Below, in pieces: positions 32,988 through 44,800 of a stretch of DNA of 64,000 nucleotides. This DNA is from Pristionchus mayeri. Taxonomy: Eukaryota > Nematoda > Chromadorea > Rhabditida > Neodiplogasteridae. Within the stretch, counting starts at the first letter, position 1, and the number at the start of each line of letters is the position of its first letter. The notes beneath the pieces are model-generated. The model was not told the DNA's origin. It searched no databases and saw only the letters and a list, made by a program, of their open reading frames with translations. The stretch covers positions 31,291,469 through 31,355,468 of the forward strand of contig BTRK01000005.1 of assembly GCA_036245805.1 (NCBI GenBank). The letters run 5' to 3'. The position numbers and the translations under genes were made by a program.

Positions 32988-34149
32988 ATGTCTCCACCTA
33001 GTAAGATTCGTAAAACTGAACGCGATCAAGGGACCACACCAGGTTATTTTATATTTTTTCGATCGATCGATTGCACGTTATTTTTTCTAATGAATTGTAT
33101 ATTTGTTGGAATGACTGCGTGAAACCAATGAGACTTATGTGTGAAAATATACTTTAGTTGCAGACGGAGTATTTCGGTTCGAGGTCGACAAGGTATCAAC
33201 ATTGAATGGAGATGGTCGATTCTCACCAACGATAGAATTAGAAGGATTTGAATGGTGAGCAATTATTCTCTGATTATGTGCATCTAATATCATAACAACT
33301 TAAGGTGCGCCTTAGATGAAAAGAGGGAAGCAACATTTCGAAATTCTGCTGGTGCAGAATTTATGAGAAAAGGCCTTTGGATCTACCTCTACAGCATGAC
33401 GAACAGGTCGATGCTGTGGAGCTTCGATGTGGATTCCGAATTGATCCTCGTTCATTCTGATTCCAGCAAAACGATGGTTGAAAGGATGGTTGGTTGGATA
33501 TTTGAAACCTCAAAAAATATGTTATAGGGACCTCACACTTCCAAGCATGAGCCTAACAATTGGGGTACATGTTTATTGAAGTGAAGTCAGCTGATCAATG
33601 AGGTTTGCATTCAAAAGTTGAATATTTTTTGTTACTACAATATCGTGAAATCAGCGTGGTTAATCAAAATCTCGCATTCCTAAGCTTCTCTCTTGCGAAT
33701 ATTATCTCTCTCCTCTTTTCAGGGATTCATAAACAATGACAATATCACCGTTGAAGCTCACTTCTAGATAACCCAAATGACGGGAATCAGGTACATTAAG
33801 TGAATGTGATGTTTCAACGAAAATATGCTAATAAGAAAGAATAAATAAATACTAACTTATGTTGAATAATTCAATAGCTAAAATCATTTCTGCAAGTGCA
33901 GACCCAAACCTCGCTTCGATTTCTCATCCGGCGATATTCGATCGGACGTCATTCTCATTGTTGAAGAGAAACCAGTTCACGTAAACAAGCACGTTAGTTC
34001 TTCATGTCCTTTAAATTACCACTGTTTGTTATCATATTTGATTTGTTCAGTACCTCGGTCTCTACTCGGAGTTCTTCCAATCGCTTTTCATCGGTGATTT
34101 CGCAGAGGAGGAACATAAGGGGATAAACCTGGAGGAGGTTGTCTACGAG
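32988..34149 (+). pseudogene. Gene I: truncated chimeric MATH-BTB pseudogene
   Basis: Exons by homology: 32988-33042, 33164-33254, 33305-33488, 33528-33602, 33723-33790, 33902-33992 and 34051-34149. The start and MATH part (MSPPSKIRKTERDQ, GVFRFEVDKVSTL, WSFDVDSELILVHSD) resemble genes E and G. The BTB exons (KPRFDFSSGDIRSDVILIVE, YLGLYSEFFQSLF) resemble gene B. Two tryptophan codons have become stops: TGA at 33582-33584 and TAG at 33765-33767, both at positions occupied by W in E or G. A degraded trace of the next exon (TGTCTACCCCATACATAA-like, near 34175-34197) is cut off by an LTR at 34210. The three C-terminal exons are absent from the window. Confidence 0.75.
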
Positions 34150-34209
34150 GTTATTTTTTACCGATAATTTCATCTGGTTTGTCTACCCCATACATAACTT
34201 TTTCAATAT

Positions 34210-34465
34210 TGTTGTGTCCCTGCCTTGTACCCGACAACGGATCGTAAGGGATATAGCTTTATCCACAAATAATCGGGGAAAATACTAAGAGGGGAAATGG
34301 GAAGCAACTATCCTCTACTCGGGAGGGAACTAGACTGAGGATGGGAAGAGGGTCAGGAGAGGGAGAGGTCACGCGAGTCGATAACAAGGGAAGACCTCGA
34401 GTGATCTACAACACTCGAGGGCGACTACACGGTCTTGTGAGTAGGGACAACTCTACGATACAACA
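34210..34465 (-). mobile_element. LTR of a minus-strand retrotransposon
   Basis: Read on the minus strand, the block starts TGTTGTATCG and ends GACACAACA, the TG...CA form with a 6-base inverted terminus. It is preceded by a purine run (GGGAGG, complement at 34466-34471) that fits a polypurine tract. It is therefore probably the 3' LTR of an element lying to the right. Only one LTR is in view. A small hairpin (CCTCGAGTG and inverse, 34396-34421) lies within it. Confidence 0.65.
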
Positions 34466-34527
34466 CCTCCCTTCCAAGACTCGAACTTGGGGAGAGTCTG
34501 AACAATAAAACATGCAATAATAGGTGA

Positions 34528-35043
34528 TTATCCCTCTCGGTAGGGCATCTTCGAAGGGAAGACATTCCTGGTGTGAGTCCGACTGCGCGTTGATCTTCTC
34601 GGTGCACACTCCTGTGCAGTCTCACATCCGACCGAATCAGGGATCTCTGCCCTATTCATCGCATCCGTCACCAATTCTTTATGACTGAGCTCCTTCTCAT
34701 GGACGCTCTCATTCATCATCTGATGCGTCTCAATGGCATCTTTCTGGTGAGAAATTCCTCTCTGGATATTTCCATTTCTTTCATCATTCTGACCTCTTCG
34801 AACGCCCTTCGCTTTCAGTTCTTCTGACAGTTTCATCTCTCTTTCAACTTGTGCAGTTGCTCTTTCACCGGCTGTCTTAGCCTCGGTGACATCTTGAGCC
34901 ACTGCACTCTGTATATTCTTTCTATCAGTATGACACGCCTTCTTCGCTCCCGATATCTCATCGGGCTCTTTGGGAACTAGGCAAAAGAATTTACTCACGA
35001 AATTCCTTCCCAGTATATTTAGATTCGCATTCGAGGTGTACAC
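34528..35043 (-). CDS. Probable retrotransposon C-terminal fragment
   Basis: A 171-codon frame on the minus strand ends about 55 bases before the presumed polypurine tract and LTR. That is where the 3' end of an LTR-element polyprotein should be. The translation is rich in Glu, Lys, Arg and Gln (EREMKLSEELKAK, RRGQNDERNG) and could form a coiled coil. No protease, integrase, reverse-transcriptase or zinc-knuckle motif is present. The frame opens where unrelated, satellite-like sequence begins, so it may be a truncated end. I do not recognise it; a chance open frame is possible. Confidence 0.4.
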   Translation of the reverse strand: MYTSNANLNILGRNFVSKFFCLVPKEPDEISGAKKACHTDRKNIQSAVAQDVTEAKTAGERATAQVEREMKLSEELKAKGVRRGQNDERNGNIQRGISHQKDAIETHQMMNESVHEKELSHKELVTDAMNRAEIPDSVGCETAQECAPRRSTRSRTHTRNVFPSKMPYREG

Positions 35044-35069
35044 CCATACGTGTCCAAGCCGGCGGCGAC

Positions 35070-35177
35070 TTTTGTCCGGTACTGCGGGACATAAGGGGGA
35101 GTATCATGGATTTTGTCCGGTAGTGCGGGACCTAAGGGGGGGTATCATGGATTTTTTGTCCGGTACTGCGGGTTTGG
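35070..35177 (+). repeat. Three copies of a 41-bp repeat next to the satellite
   Basis: Two full units and one partial unit begin TTTTGTCCGGTACTGCGGG and continue CATAAGGGGGAGTATCATGG. The first 19 bases differ from the neighbouring satellite monomer (ATTTTGTCCACTACTGCGG) at only a few positions, so the two arrays are related. Confidence 0.75.
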
Positions 35178-35373
35178 AGTCATGTCGAGTAAAGCTCAGA
35201 TATGATACCCCACGTGGCCTACAGTAACCCAGCATGCATATTATGACTACCGTAACCCTTATTACCGTATTCTGGGTTACGGAAGCAATGCTGTTGACAA
35301 CTGACTTTTTCTGGAAATGTGTCTAAAAATCTGTTATTTGTGTTATCATTAGGCCCTCCATTACTTATAATTG
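35178..35373. other. Unique-looking spacer before the satellite
   Basis: About 200 bases without coding signal. They contain several GTAACCC/GGGTTAC words in both orientations (35223-35285), which could form a weak hairpin. The satellite begins abruptly at about 35374 after TTACTTATAATT. Confidence 0.5.
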
Positions 35374-38300
35374 CGAATTGTGTCCACTACTGCGGATTGT
35401 GTCCACTACTGCGGCCCCTGTCCACCACTGCGGCCCCTGTCCACTACTGCGGTCCCTGTCCACTACTGAGGCCCCTGTCCACTACTGCGGCCCCTGTCCA
35501 CTACTGTGGTCCCTGTCCACTACTGCGGATTGTGTCCACTACTGCGGATTTTGTCCACTACTGCGGCCCCTGTCCACTACTGCGGTCCCTGTCCACTACT
35601 GCGGATTATGTCCACTACTGCGGCCCCTGTCCACTGCTGCGGATTTTGTCCACTACTGCGGTCCCTGTCCGCTACTGCGGATTTTGTCCACTACTGCGGC
35701 CCCTGTCCACTACTGCGGCCCCTGTCCACTACTGCGGTCCCTGTCCACTACTGCGGCCCCTGTCCACTACTGCGGTCCCTGTCCACTACTGCGGATTATG
35801 TCCACTACTGCTGCTCCTGCCCACTACTGCGGCCCCCGTCCACTACTGCGGATTATGTCCACTACTGCGGCCCCTGTCCACTACTGCGGATTTTGTCCAC
35901 TACTGCGGATTTTGTCCACTACTGCGGCCCCTGTCCACTACTGCGGTCCCTGTCCACTACTGCGGATTATGTCCACTACTGCGGCCCCTGTCCACTACTG
36001 CGGTCCCTGTCCACTACTGCGGATTGTGTCCACTACTGCGGATTTTGTCCACTACTGCGTTCCCTGTCCACTACTGCGGATTATGTCCACTACTGCGGCC
36101 CCTGTCCACTACTGCGGATTTTGTCCACTACTGCGGATTATGTCCACTACTGCGGCCCCTGTCCACTACTGCGGATTGTGTCCACTACTGCGGATTTAGT
36201 CCACTACTGCGGCCCCTGTCCACTACTGCGGTCCCTGTCCACTACTGCGGATTGTGTCCACTACTGCGGATTTTGTCCACTACTGCGGCCCCTGTCCACT
36301 ACTGCGGCCCCTGTCCACTACTGCGGTCCTGTCCACTATTGCGGATTATGTCCACTACTGCGGCCCCTGTCCACTACTGCGGATTTTGTCCACTACTGCG
36401 GTCCCTGTCCGCTACTGCGGATTTTGTCCACTACTGCGGCCCCTGTCCACTACTGCGTCCCCTGTCCACTACTGCGATCCCTGTCCACTACTGCGGATTG
36501 TGTCCACTACTGCGGATTTTGTCCACTACTGCGGCCCCTGTCCACTACTGCGGTCCCTGTCCACTACTGCGGATTATGTCCACTACTGCGGCCCCTGTCC
36601 ACTACTGCGGATTTTGTCCACTACTGCGGATTTTGTCCACTACTGCGGTCCCTGTCCACTACTGCGGATTATGTCCACTACTGCGGCCCCTGTCCACTAC
36701 TGCGGATTTTGTCCACTACTGCGGATTTTGTCCACTACTGCGGCCCCTGTCCACTACTGCGGCCCCTGTCCACTACTGCGGATTTTGTCCACTACTGCGG
36801 TCCCTGTCCGCTACTGCGGATTTTGTCCACTACTGCGGCCCCTGTCCACTACTGCGGCCCCTGTCCACTACTGCGGTCCCTGTCCACTACTGCGGCCCCT
36901 GTCCACTACTGCGGCCCCTGTCCACTACTGCGGTCCCTGTCCACTACTGCGGATTGTGTCCACTACTGCGGATTTTGTCCACTACTGCGGCCCCTGTCCA
37001 CTACTGCGGTCCTGTCCACTACTGCGGATTATGTCCACTACTGCGGCCCCTGTCCACTACTGCGGATTTTGTCCACTACTGCGGTCCCTGTCCGCTACTG
37101 CAGATTTTGTCCACTACTGCGGCCCCTGTCCACTACTGCGGCCCCTGTCCACTACTGCGGCCCCTGTCCACTACTGCGGATTTTGTCCACTACTGCGGCC
37201 CCTGTCCACTACTGCGGCCCCTGTCCACTACTGCGGTCCCTGTCCACTACTGCGGCCCCTGTCCACTACTGCGGCCCCTGTCCACTACTGCGGTCCCTGT
37301 CCACTACTGCGGATTGTGTCCACTACTGCGGTCCCTGTCCACTACTGCGGATTTTGTCCACTACTGCGGCCCCTGTCCACTACTGCGGTCCCTGTCCACT
37401 ACTGCGGTCCCTGTCCACTACTGCGGCCCCTGTCCACTACTGCGGCCCCTGTCCACTACTGCGGTCCCTGTCCACTACTGCGGATTGTGTCCACTACTGC
37501 GGATTTTGTCCACTACTGCGGCCCCTGTCCACTACTGCGGCCCCTGTCCACTACTGCGGATTTTGTCCACTACTGCGGTCCCTGTCCGCTACTGCGGATT
37601 TTGTCCACTACTGCGGCCCCTGTCCACTACTGCGGCCCCTGTCCACTACTGCGGCCCCTGTCCACTACTGCGGTCCCTGTCCACTACTGCGGATTGTGTC
37701 CACTACTGCGGATTTTGTCCACTACTGCGGCCCCTGTCCACTACTGCGGTCCTGTCCACTACTGCGGATTATGTCCACTACTGCGGCCCCTGTCCACTAC
37801 TGCGGATTTTGTCCACTACTGCGGTCCCTGTCCGCTACTGCAGATTTTGTCCACTACTGCGGCCCCTGTCCACTACTGCGGCCCCTGTCCACTACTGCGG
37901 CCCCTGTCCACTACTGCGGATTTTGTCCACTACTGCGGCCCCTGTCCACTACTGCGGCCCCTGTCCACTACTGCGGTCCCTGTCCACTACTGCGGCCCCT
38001 GTCCACTACTGCGGCCCCTGTCCACTACTGCGGTCCCTGTCCACTACTGCGGATTGTGTCCACTACTGCGGTCCCTGTCCACTACTGCGGATTTTGTCCA
38101 CTACTGCGGCCCCTGTCCACTACTGCGGTCCCTGTCCACTACTGCGGATTATGTCCACTACTGCGGCCCCTGTCCACTACTGCGGATTTTGTCCACTACT
38201 GCGGATTTTGTCCACTACTGCGGTCCCTGTCCACTACTGCGGATTATGTCCACTACTGCGGCCCCTGTCCACTACTGCGGATTTTGTCCACTACTGCGGC

Positions 38301-41300
38301 CCCTGTCCACTACTGCGGTCCCTGTCCACTACTGCGGATTATGTCCACTACTGCGGCCCCTGCCCACTACTGCGGATTTTGTCCACTACTGCGGATTATG
38401 TCCACTACTGCGGCCCCTGTCCACTACTGCGGATTGTGTCCACTACTGCGGATTTTGTCCACTACTGCGGATTATGTCCACTACTGCGGTCCCTGGCCAC
38501 TACTGCGGATTCTGTCCACTACTGCGGATTTTGTCCACTACTGCGGCCCCTGTCCACTACTGCGGTACCTGTCCACTACTGCGGATTATGTCCACTACTG
38601 CGGCCCCTGTCCACTACTGCGGCCCCTGTCCACTACTGCGGTCCCTGTCCACTACTGCGGATTTTGTCCACTACTGCGGATTTTGTCCACTACTGCGGCC
38701 CCTGTCCACTACTGCGGTCCCTGTCCACTACTGCGGATTATGTCCACTACTGCGGCCCCTGTCCACTACTGCGGTCCCTGTCCACTACTGCGGATTGTGT
38801 CCACTACTGCGGTCCCTGTCCACTACTGCGGATTTTGTCCACTACTGCGGCCCCTGTCCACTACTGCGGTCCCTGTCCACTACTGCGGTCCCTGTCCACT
38901 ACTGCGGATTTTGTCCACTACTGCGGCCCCTGTCCACTACTGCGGTCCCTGTCCACTACTGCGGATTATGTCCACTACTGCGGCCCCTGTCCACTACTGC
39001 GGATTTTGTCCACTACTGCGGATTTTGTCCACTACTGCGGCCCCTGTCCACTACTGCGGTACCTGTCCACTACTGCGGATTATGTCCACTACTGCGGCCC
39101 CTGTCCACTACTGCGGCCCCTGTCCACTACTGCGGTCCCTGTCCACTACTGCGGATTTTGTCCACTACTGCGGTCCCTGTCCACTACTGCGGATTTTGTC
39201 CACTACTGCGGCCCCTGTCCACTACTACGGTCCCTGTCCACTACTGCGGATTATGTCCACTACTGCGGCCCCTGTCCACTACTGCGGATTTTGTCCACTA
39301 CTGCGGATTTTGTCCACTACTGCGGATTTTGTCCACTACTGCGGCCCCTGTCCACTACTGCGGTCCCTGTCCACTACTGCGGATTTTGTACACTACTGCG
39401 GATTTTGTCCACTACTGCGGCCCCTGTCCACTACTGCGGTCCCTGTCCACTACTGCGGATTATGTCCACTACTGCGGCCCCTGTCCACTACTGCGGATTT
39501 TGTCCACTACTGCGGATTGTGTCCACTACTGCGGATTTTGTCCACTACTGCGGCCCCTGTCCACTACTGCGGTCCCTGTCCACTACTGCGGATTGTGTCC
39601 ACTACTGCGGATTTTGTCCACTACTGCGGCCCCTGTCCACTACTGCGGCCCCTGTCCACTACTGCGGTCCCTGTCCACTACTGCGGCCCCTGTCCACTAC
39701 TGCGGTCCCTGTCCACTACTGCGTATTATGTCCACTACTGCGGCCCCTGTCCACTACTGCGGATTTTGTCCACTACTGCGGATTATGTCCACTACTGCGG
39801 CCCCTGTCCACTACTGCGGATTGTGTCCACTACTGCGGATTTTGTCCACTACTGCGGCCCCTGTCCACTACTGCGGTCCCTGTCCACTACTGCGGATTGT
39901 GTCCACTACTGCGGATTTTGTCCACTACTGCGGCCCCTGTCCACTACTGCGGTCCTGTCCACTACTGCGGATTATGTCCACTACTGCGGCCCCTGTCCAC
40001 TACTGCGGATTTTGTCCACTACTGCGGATTTTGTCCACTACTGCGGCCCCTGTCCACTACTGCGGTTCCTGTCCACTACTGCGGATTATGTCCACTACTG
40101 CGGCCCCTGTCCACTACTGCGGATTTTGTCCACTACTGCGGATTTTGTCCACTACTGCGGCCCCTGTCCACTACTGCGGTCCCTGTCCACTACTGCGGAT
40201 TTTGTACACTACTGCGGATTTTGTCCACTACTGCGGCCCCTGTCCACTACTGCGGTCCCTGTCCACTACTGCGGATTATGTCCACTACTGCGGCCCCTGT
40301 CCACTACTGCGGATTTTGTCCACTACTGCGGATTGTGTCCACTACTGCGGATTTTGTCCACTACTGCGGCCCCTGTCCACTACTGCGGTCCCTGTCCACT
40401 ACTGCGGATTGTGTCCACTACTGCGGATTTTGTCCACTACTGCGGCCCCTGTCCACTACTGCGGCCCCTGTCCACTACTGCGGTCCCTGTCCACTACTGC
40501 GGCCCCTGTCCACTACTGCGGTCCCTGTCCACTACTGCGTATTATGTCCACTACTGCGGCCCCTGTCCACTACTGCGGATTTTGTCCACTACTGCGGATT
40601 ATGTCCACTACTGCGGCCCCTGTCCACTACTGCGGATTGTGTCCACTACTGCGGATTTTGTCCACTACTGCGGCCCCTGTCCACTACTGCGGTCCCTGTC
40701 CACTACTGCGGATTGTGTCCACTACTGCGGATTTTGTCCACTACTGCGGCCCCTGTCCACTACTGCGGTCCTGTCCACTACTGCGGATTATGTCCACTAC
40801 TGCGGCCCCTGTCCACTACTGCGGATTTTGTCCACTACTGCGGTCCCTGTCCGCTACTGCGGATTTTGTCCACTACTGCGGCCCCTGTCCACTACTGCGG
40901 TCCCTGTCCGCTACTGCGGATTTTGTCCACTACTGCGGCCCCTGTCCACTACTGCGGCCCCTGTCGACTACTGCGGTCCCTGTCCACTACTGCGGCCCCT
41001 GTCCACTACTGCGGATTGTGTCCACTACTGCGGATTTTGTCCACTACTGCGGCCCCTGTCCACTACTGCGGTCCCTGTCCACTACTGCGGATTATGTCCA
41101 CTACTGCGGCCCCTGTCCACTACTGCGGATTTTGTCCACTACTGCGGATTGTGTCCACTACTGCGGATTTTGTCCACTACTGCGGATTGTGTCCACTACT
41201 GCGGATTTTGTCCACTACTGCGGCCCCTGTCCACTACTGCGGTCCCTGTCCACTACTGCGGATTGTGTCCACTACTGCGGATTTTGTCCACTACTGCGGC

Positions 41301-41849
41301 CCCTGTCCACTACTGCGGCCCCTGTCCACTACTGCGGTCCCTGTCCACTACTGCGTATTATGTCCACTACTGCGGCCCCTGTCCACTACTGCGGATTTTG
41401 TCCACTACTGCGGATTATGTCCACTACTGCGGCCCCTGTCCACTACTGCGGATTGTGTCCACTACTGCGGATTTTGTCCACTACTGCGGCCCCTGTCCAC
41501 TACTGCGGTCCCTGTCCACTACTGCGGATTGTGTCCACTACTGCGGATTTTGTCCACTACTGCGGCCCCTGTCCACTACTGCGGTAATGTCCACTACTGC
41601 GGATTATGTCCACTACTGCGGCCCCTGTCCACTACTGCGGCCCCTGTCCACTACTGCGGTCCCTGTCCACTACTGCGGATTTTGTCCACTACTGCGGTCC
41701 CTGTCCACTACTGCGGATTTTGTCCACTACTGCGGCCCCTGTCCACTACTACGGTCCCTGTCCACTACTGCGGATTATGTCCACTACTGCGGCCCCTGTC
41801 CACTACTGCGGATTTTGTCCACTACTGCGGATTTTGTCCACTACTGCGG

Positions 41850-44800
41850 CCCCTGTCCACTACTGCGGTCCCTGTCCACTACTGCGGATTTTGTACACTA
41901 CTGCGGATTTTGTCCACTACTGCGGCCCCTGTCCACTACTGCGGTCCCTGTCCACTACTGCGGATTATGTCCACTACTGCGGCCCCTGTCCACTACTGCG
42001 GATTTTGTCCACTACTGCGGATTGTGTCCACTACTGCGGATTTTGTCCACTACTGCGGCCCCTGTCCACTACTGCGGTCCCTGTCCACTACTGCGGATTG
42101 TGTCCACTACTGCGGATTTTGTCCACTACTGCGGCCCCTGTCCACTACTGCGGCCCCTGTCCACTACTGCGGTCCCTGTCCACTACTGCGGATTGTGTCC
42201 ACTACTGCGGATTTTGTCCACTACTGCGGCCCCTGTCCACTACTGCGGCCCCTGTCCACTACTGCGGTCCCTGTCCACTACTGCGGCCCCTGTCCACTAC
42301 TGCGGTCCCTGTCCACTACTGCGTATTATGTCCACTACTGCGGCCCCTGTCCACTACTGCGGATTTTGTCCACTACTGCGGATTATGTCCACTACTGCGG
42401 CCCCTGTCCACTACTGCGGATTGTGTCCACTACTGCGGATTTTGTCCACTACTGCGGCCCCTGTCCACTACTGCGGTCCCTGTCCACTACTGCGGATTGT
42501 GTCCACTACTGCGGATTTTGTCCACTACTGCGGCCCCTGTCCACTACTGCGGTCCTGTCCACTACTGCGGATTATGTCCACTACTGCGGCCCCTGTCCAC
42601 TACTGCGGCCCCTGTCCACTACTGCGGTCCCTGTCCACTACTGCGGATTTTGTCCACTACTGCGGCCCCTGTCCACTACTACGGTCCCTGTCCACTACTG
42701 CGGATTATGTCCACTACTGCGGCCCCTGTCCACTACTGCGGATTTTGTCCACTACTGCGGATTTTGTCCACTACTGCGGCCCCTGTCCACTACTGCGGTC
42801 CCTGTCCACTACTGCGGATTTTGTACACTACTGCGGATTTTGTCCACTACTGCGGCCCCTGTCCACTACTGCGGTCCCTGTCCACTACTGCGGATTATGT
42901 CCACTACTGCGGCCCCTGTCCACTACTGCGGATTTTGTCCACTACTGCGGATTGTGTCCACTACTGCGGATTTTGTCCACTACTGCGGCCCCTGTCCACT
43001 ACTGCGGTCCCTGTCCACTACTGCGGATTGTGTCCACTACTGCGGATTTTGTCCACTACTGCGGCCCCTGTCCACTACTGCGGCCCCTGTCCACTACTGC
43101 GGTCCCTGTCCACTACTGCGGCCCCTGTCCACTACTGCGGTCCCTGTCCACTACTGCGTATTATGTCCACTACTGCGGCCCCTGTCCACTACTGCGGATT
43201 TTGTCCACTACTGCGGATTATGTCCACTACTGCGGCCCCTGTCCACTACTGCGGATTGTGTCCACTACTGCGGATTTTGTCCACTACTGCGGCCCCTGTC
43301 CACTACTGCGGTCCCTGTCCACTACTGCGGATTGTGTCCACTACTGCGGATTTTGTCCACTACTGCGGCCCCTGTCCACTACTGCGGTCCTGTCCACTAC
43401 TGCGGATTATGTCCACTACTGCGGCCCCTGTCCACTACTGCGGATTTTGTCCACTACTGCGGATTTTGTCCACTACTGCGGCCCCTGTCCACTACTGCGG
43501 TCCCTGTCCACTACTGCGGATTATGTCCACTACTGCGGCCCCTGTCCACTACTGCGGTCCCTGTCCACTACTGCGGATTTTGTACACTACTGCGGATTTT
43601 GTCCACTACTGCGGCCCCTGTCCACTACTGCGGTCCCTGTCCACTACTGCGGATTATGTCCACTACTGCGGCCCCTGTCCACTACTGCGGATTTTGTCAA
43701 CTACTGCGGATTGTGTCCACTACTGCGGATTTTGTCCACTACTGCGGCCCCTGTCCACTACTGCGGTCCCTGTCCACTACTGCGGATTGTGTCCACTACT
43801 GCGGATTTTGTCCACTACTGCGGCCCCTGTCCACTACTGCGGCCCCTGTCCACTACTGCGGTCCCTGTCCACTACTGCGGCCCCTGTCCACTACTGCGGT
43901 CCCTGTCCACTACTGCGTATTATGTCCACTACTGCGGCCCCTGTCCACTACTGCGGATTTTGTCCACTACTGCGGATTATGTCCACTACTGCGGCCCCTG
44001 TCCACTACTGCGGATTGTGTCCACTACTGCGGATTTTGTCCACTACTGCGGCCCCTGTCCACTACTGCGGTCCCTGTCCACTACTGCGGATTGTGTCCAC
44101 TACTGCGGATTTTGTCCACTACTGCGGCCCCTGTCCACTACTGCGGTCCTGTCCACTACTGCGGATTATGTCCACTACTGCGGCCCCTGTCCACTACTGC
44201 GGATTTTGTCCACTACTGCGGTCCCTGTCCGCTACTGCGGATTTTGTCCACTACTGCGGCCCCTGTCCACTACTGCGGTCCCTGTCCGCTACTGCGGATT
44301 TTGTCCACTACTGCGGCCCCTGTCCACTACTGCGGCCCCTGTCGACTACTGCGGTCCCTGTCCACTACTGCGGCCCCTGTCCACTACTGCGGATTGTGTC
44401 CACTACTGCGGATTTTGTCCACTACTGCGGCCCCTGTCCACTACTGCGGTCCCTGTCCACTACTGCGGATTATGTCCACTACTGCGGCCCCTGTCCACTA
44501 CTGCGGATTTTGTCCACTACTGCGGATTGTGTCCACTACTGCGGATTTTGTCCACTACTGCGGCCCCTGTCCACTACTGCGGTCCCTGTCCACTACTGCG
44601 GATTGTGTCCACTACTGCGGATTTTGTCCACTACTGCGGCCCCTGTCCACTACTGCGGCCCCTGTCCACTACTGCGGTCCCTGTCCACTACTGCGGCCCC
44701 TGTCCACTACTGCGGTCCCTGTCCACTACTGCGTATTATGTCCACTACTGCGGCCCCTGTCCACTACTGCGGATTTTGTCCACTACTGCGGATTATGTCC

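Noticed and set aside
35378..41587. Open frames of 273 and 1,777 codons
   Set aside because: They are the 19-bp satellite read in a rotating frame. They have no upstream gene structure, no splice pattern, and the protein is a pure repeat.
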